Positions 7,266 through 8,574 of a stretch of DNA of 8,574 nucleotides are shown in pieces; the stretch's first letter is position 1, and every line of letters starts with the position of its first letter. The stretch is from Rhodospirillaceae bacterium (GTDB lineage Bacteria; Pseudomonadota; Alphaproteobacteria; UBA828). A model generated the notes under the pieces. It did no database searches and was not told the origin of the DNA. It was given only the letters and a program-made list of their open reading frames with translations. Position numbers and translations under genes: made by a program. The stretch spans positions 1 to 8,574 of the forward strand of contig JAPPKP010000368.1 of NCBI GenBank assembly GCA_028819955.1, given 5' to 3'.

Positions 7266-8574
7266 ATGCGTGATCGTTTAGACTTCGACCGGGTGGCCCG
7301 GGTTCCGGCGCCGGCAGACAACGTCGCGATCGCGACGCGGCGCCTGGAGGCCGGCTCCCTCGTTGCCGACGAGGCGGGAGAGTTCCGCCTGCCCCACACG
7401 GTCATGGAAGGGCATCGCTTCGTCCGCGTGCCGGTCCCGCAAGGCGCGCAACTCACCTCCTGGGGGCTCCCCTTCGGCATCGCGACCCGCGCGCTGAAGC
7501 CCGGCGAGTACGTCTGCAACGAGAGGATTTTGGGGGCACTGGGGGCTCGCGATATCGACTTCGCGCTGCCCGACGCCGCCAACTTCGCCGACACCATGGA
7601 GACTTATTCGCTGGATGAGGCCTGCTTCGTGCCGGGCGCTCAGGTCGCGCCTGCCGATGACGGTGCCACCTTCGACGGCTTCCGCCGCCCCGGCGGACGG
7701 GGCGTCGGTACGCGCAACTTCGTCGCGGTGGTGGCCACCACGTCGCGCGCCAACGGCTTCGTGCGCGCGGTCGCCGACCGCGCAGCGGCCAAGGCGCCCG
7801 CCGGGATCGACGGCGTGGTCGCAATCACCCATACCGAAGGCGGCGGCGGCGGGCGGCCCAACAACCTGGGTCACGTGCTGCGCGTGCTCGCGGGCTTCAT
7901 GGTGCACCCCAACGTGGGAGCGGTGCTCGCGGCCGACGACGGCGCAGGCGCCTACACCAACGACGACCTGCGGCGCTTCATGGCGGGCCGCGCCGACCCG
8001 CTTGACCACGTGCCGCATGCGTTCTTCCGCATCGAGGGCGGGTTCGAGGACGAGGTCGCGCGCGCCGCAGCGCTGATCGAAGGTTGGCTGCCACAGGTCG
8101 CGGACGCGCGCCGCACCCCCGAGCCTGCGGGCAACCTTCGCCTCGCGCTCCAATGCGGGGGCTCGGACGCCTTCTCCGGCGTCTCCGGCAACGCGCTCGC
8201 CGGCTGGGTGGCGAAGGAAGTCATCCGGCATGGCGGCTCCGCGAACCTGGCCGAGACCGACGAGCTGATCGGCGCCGAGCCCTACGTGCTGGAGAACGTC
8301 CGCGACGCCGCCACGGCCCGCGCGTTCCTGCAGAAGATCGAGAGCTTCAAGCGCTACGCGGCGAACCACGGGGCCACGGCGGAAGGGAACCCCACGGGCG
8401 GCAACAATTTCCGCGGGCTCTACAACATCGCGCTGAAGTCGCTCGGCGCCGCCCGCAAGAAGGCTCCGGAGGTCCGGCTCGACCACGTCATCGACTACGG
8501 CGCGCCCATGCGCGAGCCGGGCTACTACTTCATGGACAGCCCCGGCAACGACCTGGAGAGCATCGCGGGCCAGG
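7266..8574 (+). CDS. UxaA/altronate dehydratase-family protein (partial, C-terminus cut off)
   Basis: This family contains hydro-lyases for sugar acids and related lyases (altronate, galactarate, sulfolactate). 436 codons are visible without interruption, against a usual length near 500, and the gene runs off the right edge. An N-terminal SAF domain covers about residues 15-97, with GHRFVRVPVPQGAQL and ALKPGEYV. The catalytic C-domain starts at GTRNFVAVV (148-156), then has CGGSDAFSGVSGNALAG (297-313), EGNPTGGN (373-380) and SPGNDLESI (425-433), all close to family motifs. Two cysteine motifs usual in UxaA/GarD are missing: HTEGGGGG at 189-196 in place of H..GCG, and VLAADDGAGAY at 220-230 in place of the GLGCE segment. 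This points to a divergent subfamily. ATG at 7266 has GGGGA 7 bases upstream. It is divergent from the M24 gene, with 157 bases between. The substrate is unknown; a hydroxy-acid is likely. Confidence 0.9.
   Translation, partial: MRDRLDFDRVARVPAPADNVAIATRRLEAGSLVADEAGEFRLPHTVMEGHRFVRVPVPQGAQLTSWGLPFGIATRALKPGEYVCNERILGALGARDIDFALPDAANFADTMETYSLDEACFVPGAQVAPADDGATFDGFRRPGGRGVGTRNFVAVVATTSRANGFVRAVADRAAAKAPAGIDGVVAITHTEGGGGGRPNNLGHVLRVLAGFMVHPNVGAVLAADDGAGAYTNDDLRRFMAGRADPLDHVPHAFFRIEGGFEDEVARAAALIEGWLPQVADARRTPEPAGNLRLALQCGGSDAFSGVSGNALAGWVAKEVIRHGGSANLAETDELIGAEPYVLENVRDAATARAFLQKIESFKRYAANHGATAEGNPTGGNNFRGLYNIALKSLGAARKKAPEVRLDHVIDYGAPMREPGYYFMDSPGNDLESIAGQ

Noticed and set aside
7278..8486. 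402-codon open frame on the minus strand
   Set aside because: It lies antisense to the UxaA-type gene, whose conserved motifs (CGGSD, PGNDLES) are clear. The antisense product is a charged, low-complexity sequence typical of GC-rich shadow frames.

Overview
The window reads as GC-rich chromosomal DNA from an alphaproteobacterium-like organism. This is inferred from the strong G/C preference at third codon positions, the liv-type transporter style and the family types; no taxonomic marker is present. It contains eight protein-coding genes, two of them cut by the window edges. No RNA gene, insertion sequence, phage gene or CRISPR array is visible.

Layout. Seven genes run leftward on the minus strand, in this transcription order: an M24-fold hydrolase (7108 to 5939); a periplasmic binding protein (5730 to 4456); the permeases LivH (4356 to 3484) and LivM (3487 to 2513); the ATPases LivG (2523 to 1801) and LivF (1808 to 1077); and a class III PLP aminotransferase (963 to beyond base 1). 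The four membrane and ATPase genes overlap by 4, 11 and 8 bases, which indicates tight translational coupling. The binding protein is set apart by 99 bases carrying a perfect 15-bp inverted repeat. Rightward on the plus strand, divergent from the M24 gene across a 157-base gap, lies a UxaA/altronate dehydratase-family gene (7266 to beyond 8574). No stretch over 300 bases lacks a gene.

How it may work together. The five transporter genes form one complete HAAT (branched-chain amino acid/amide type) ABC importer. The flanking enzymes look catabolic. The M24 protein has lost all five metal ligands of the peptidases and resembles the ectoine hydrolase (DoeA/EutD) and creatinase branch, so it probably opens a small C-N compound rather than cleaving peptides. 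The aminotransferase would remove an amino group, and the UxaA-type protein would dehydrate or lyse a hydroxy-acid. The simplest reading is an uptake-and-degradation cassette for a nitrogenous small molecule whose identity cannot be read from the sequence. The other ectoine catabolism genes (deacetylase doeB/eutE, dehydrogenase doeC, a regulator) are not in the window.

The most notable points are the metal-ligand-free M24 enzyme in this unassigned cassette, a LivG with a non-canonical ABC signature loop, a UxaA-like protein lacking the usual GCG and GCE cysteine motifs, and the intergenic palindrome between the binding protein and permease genes.
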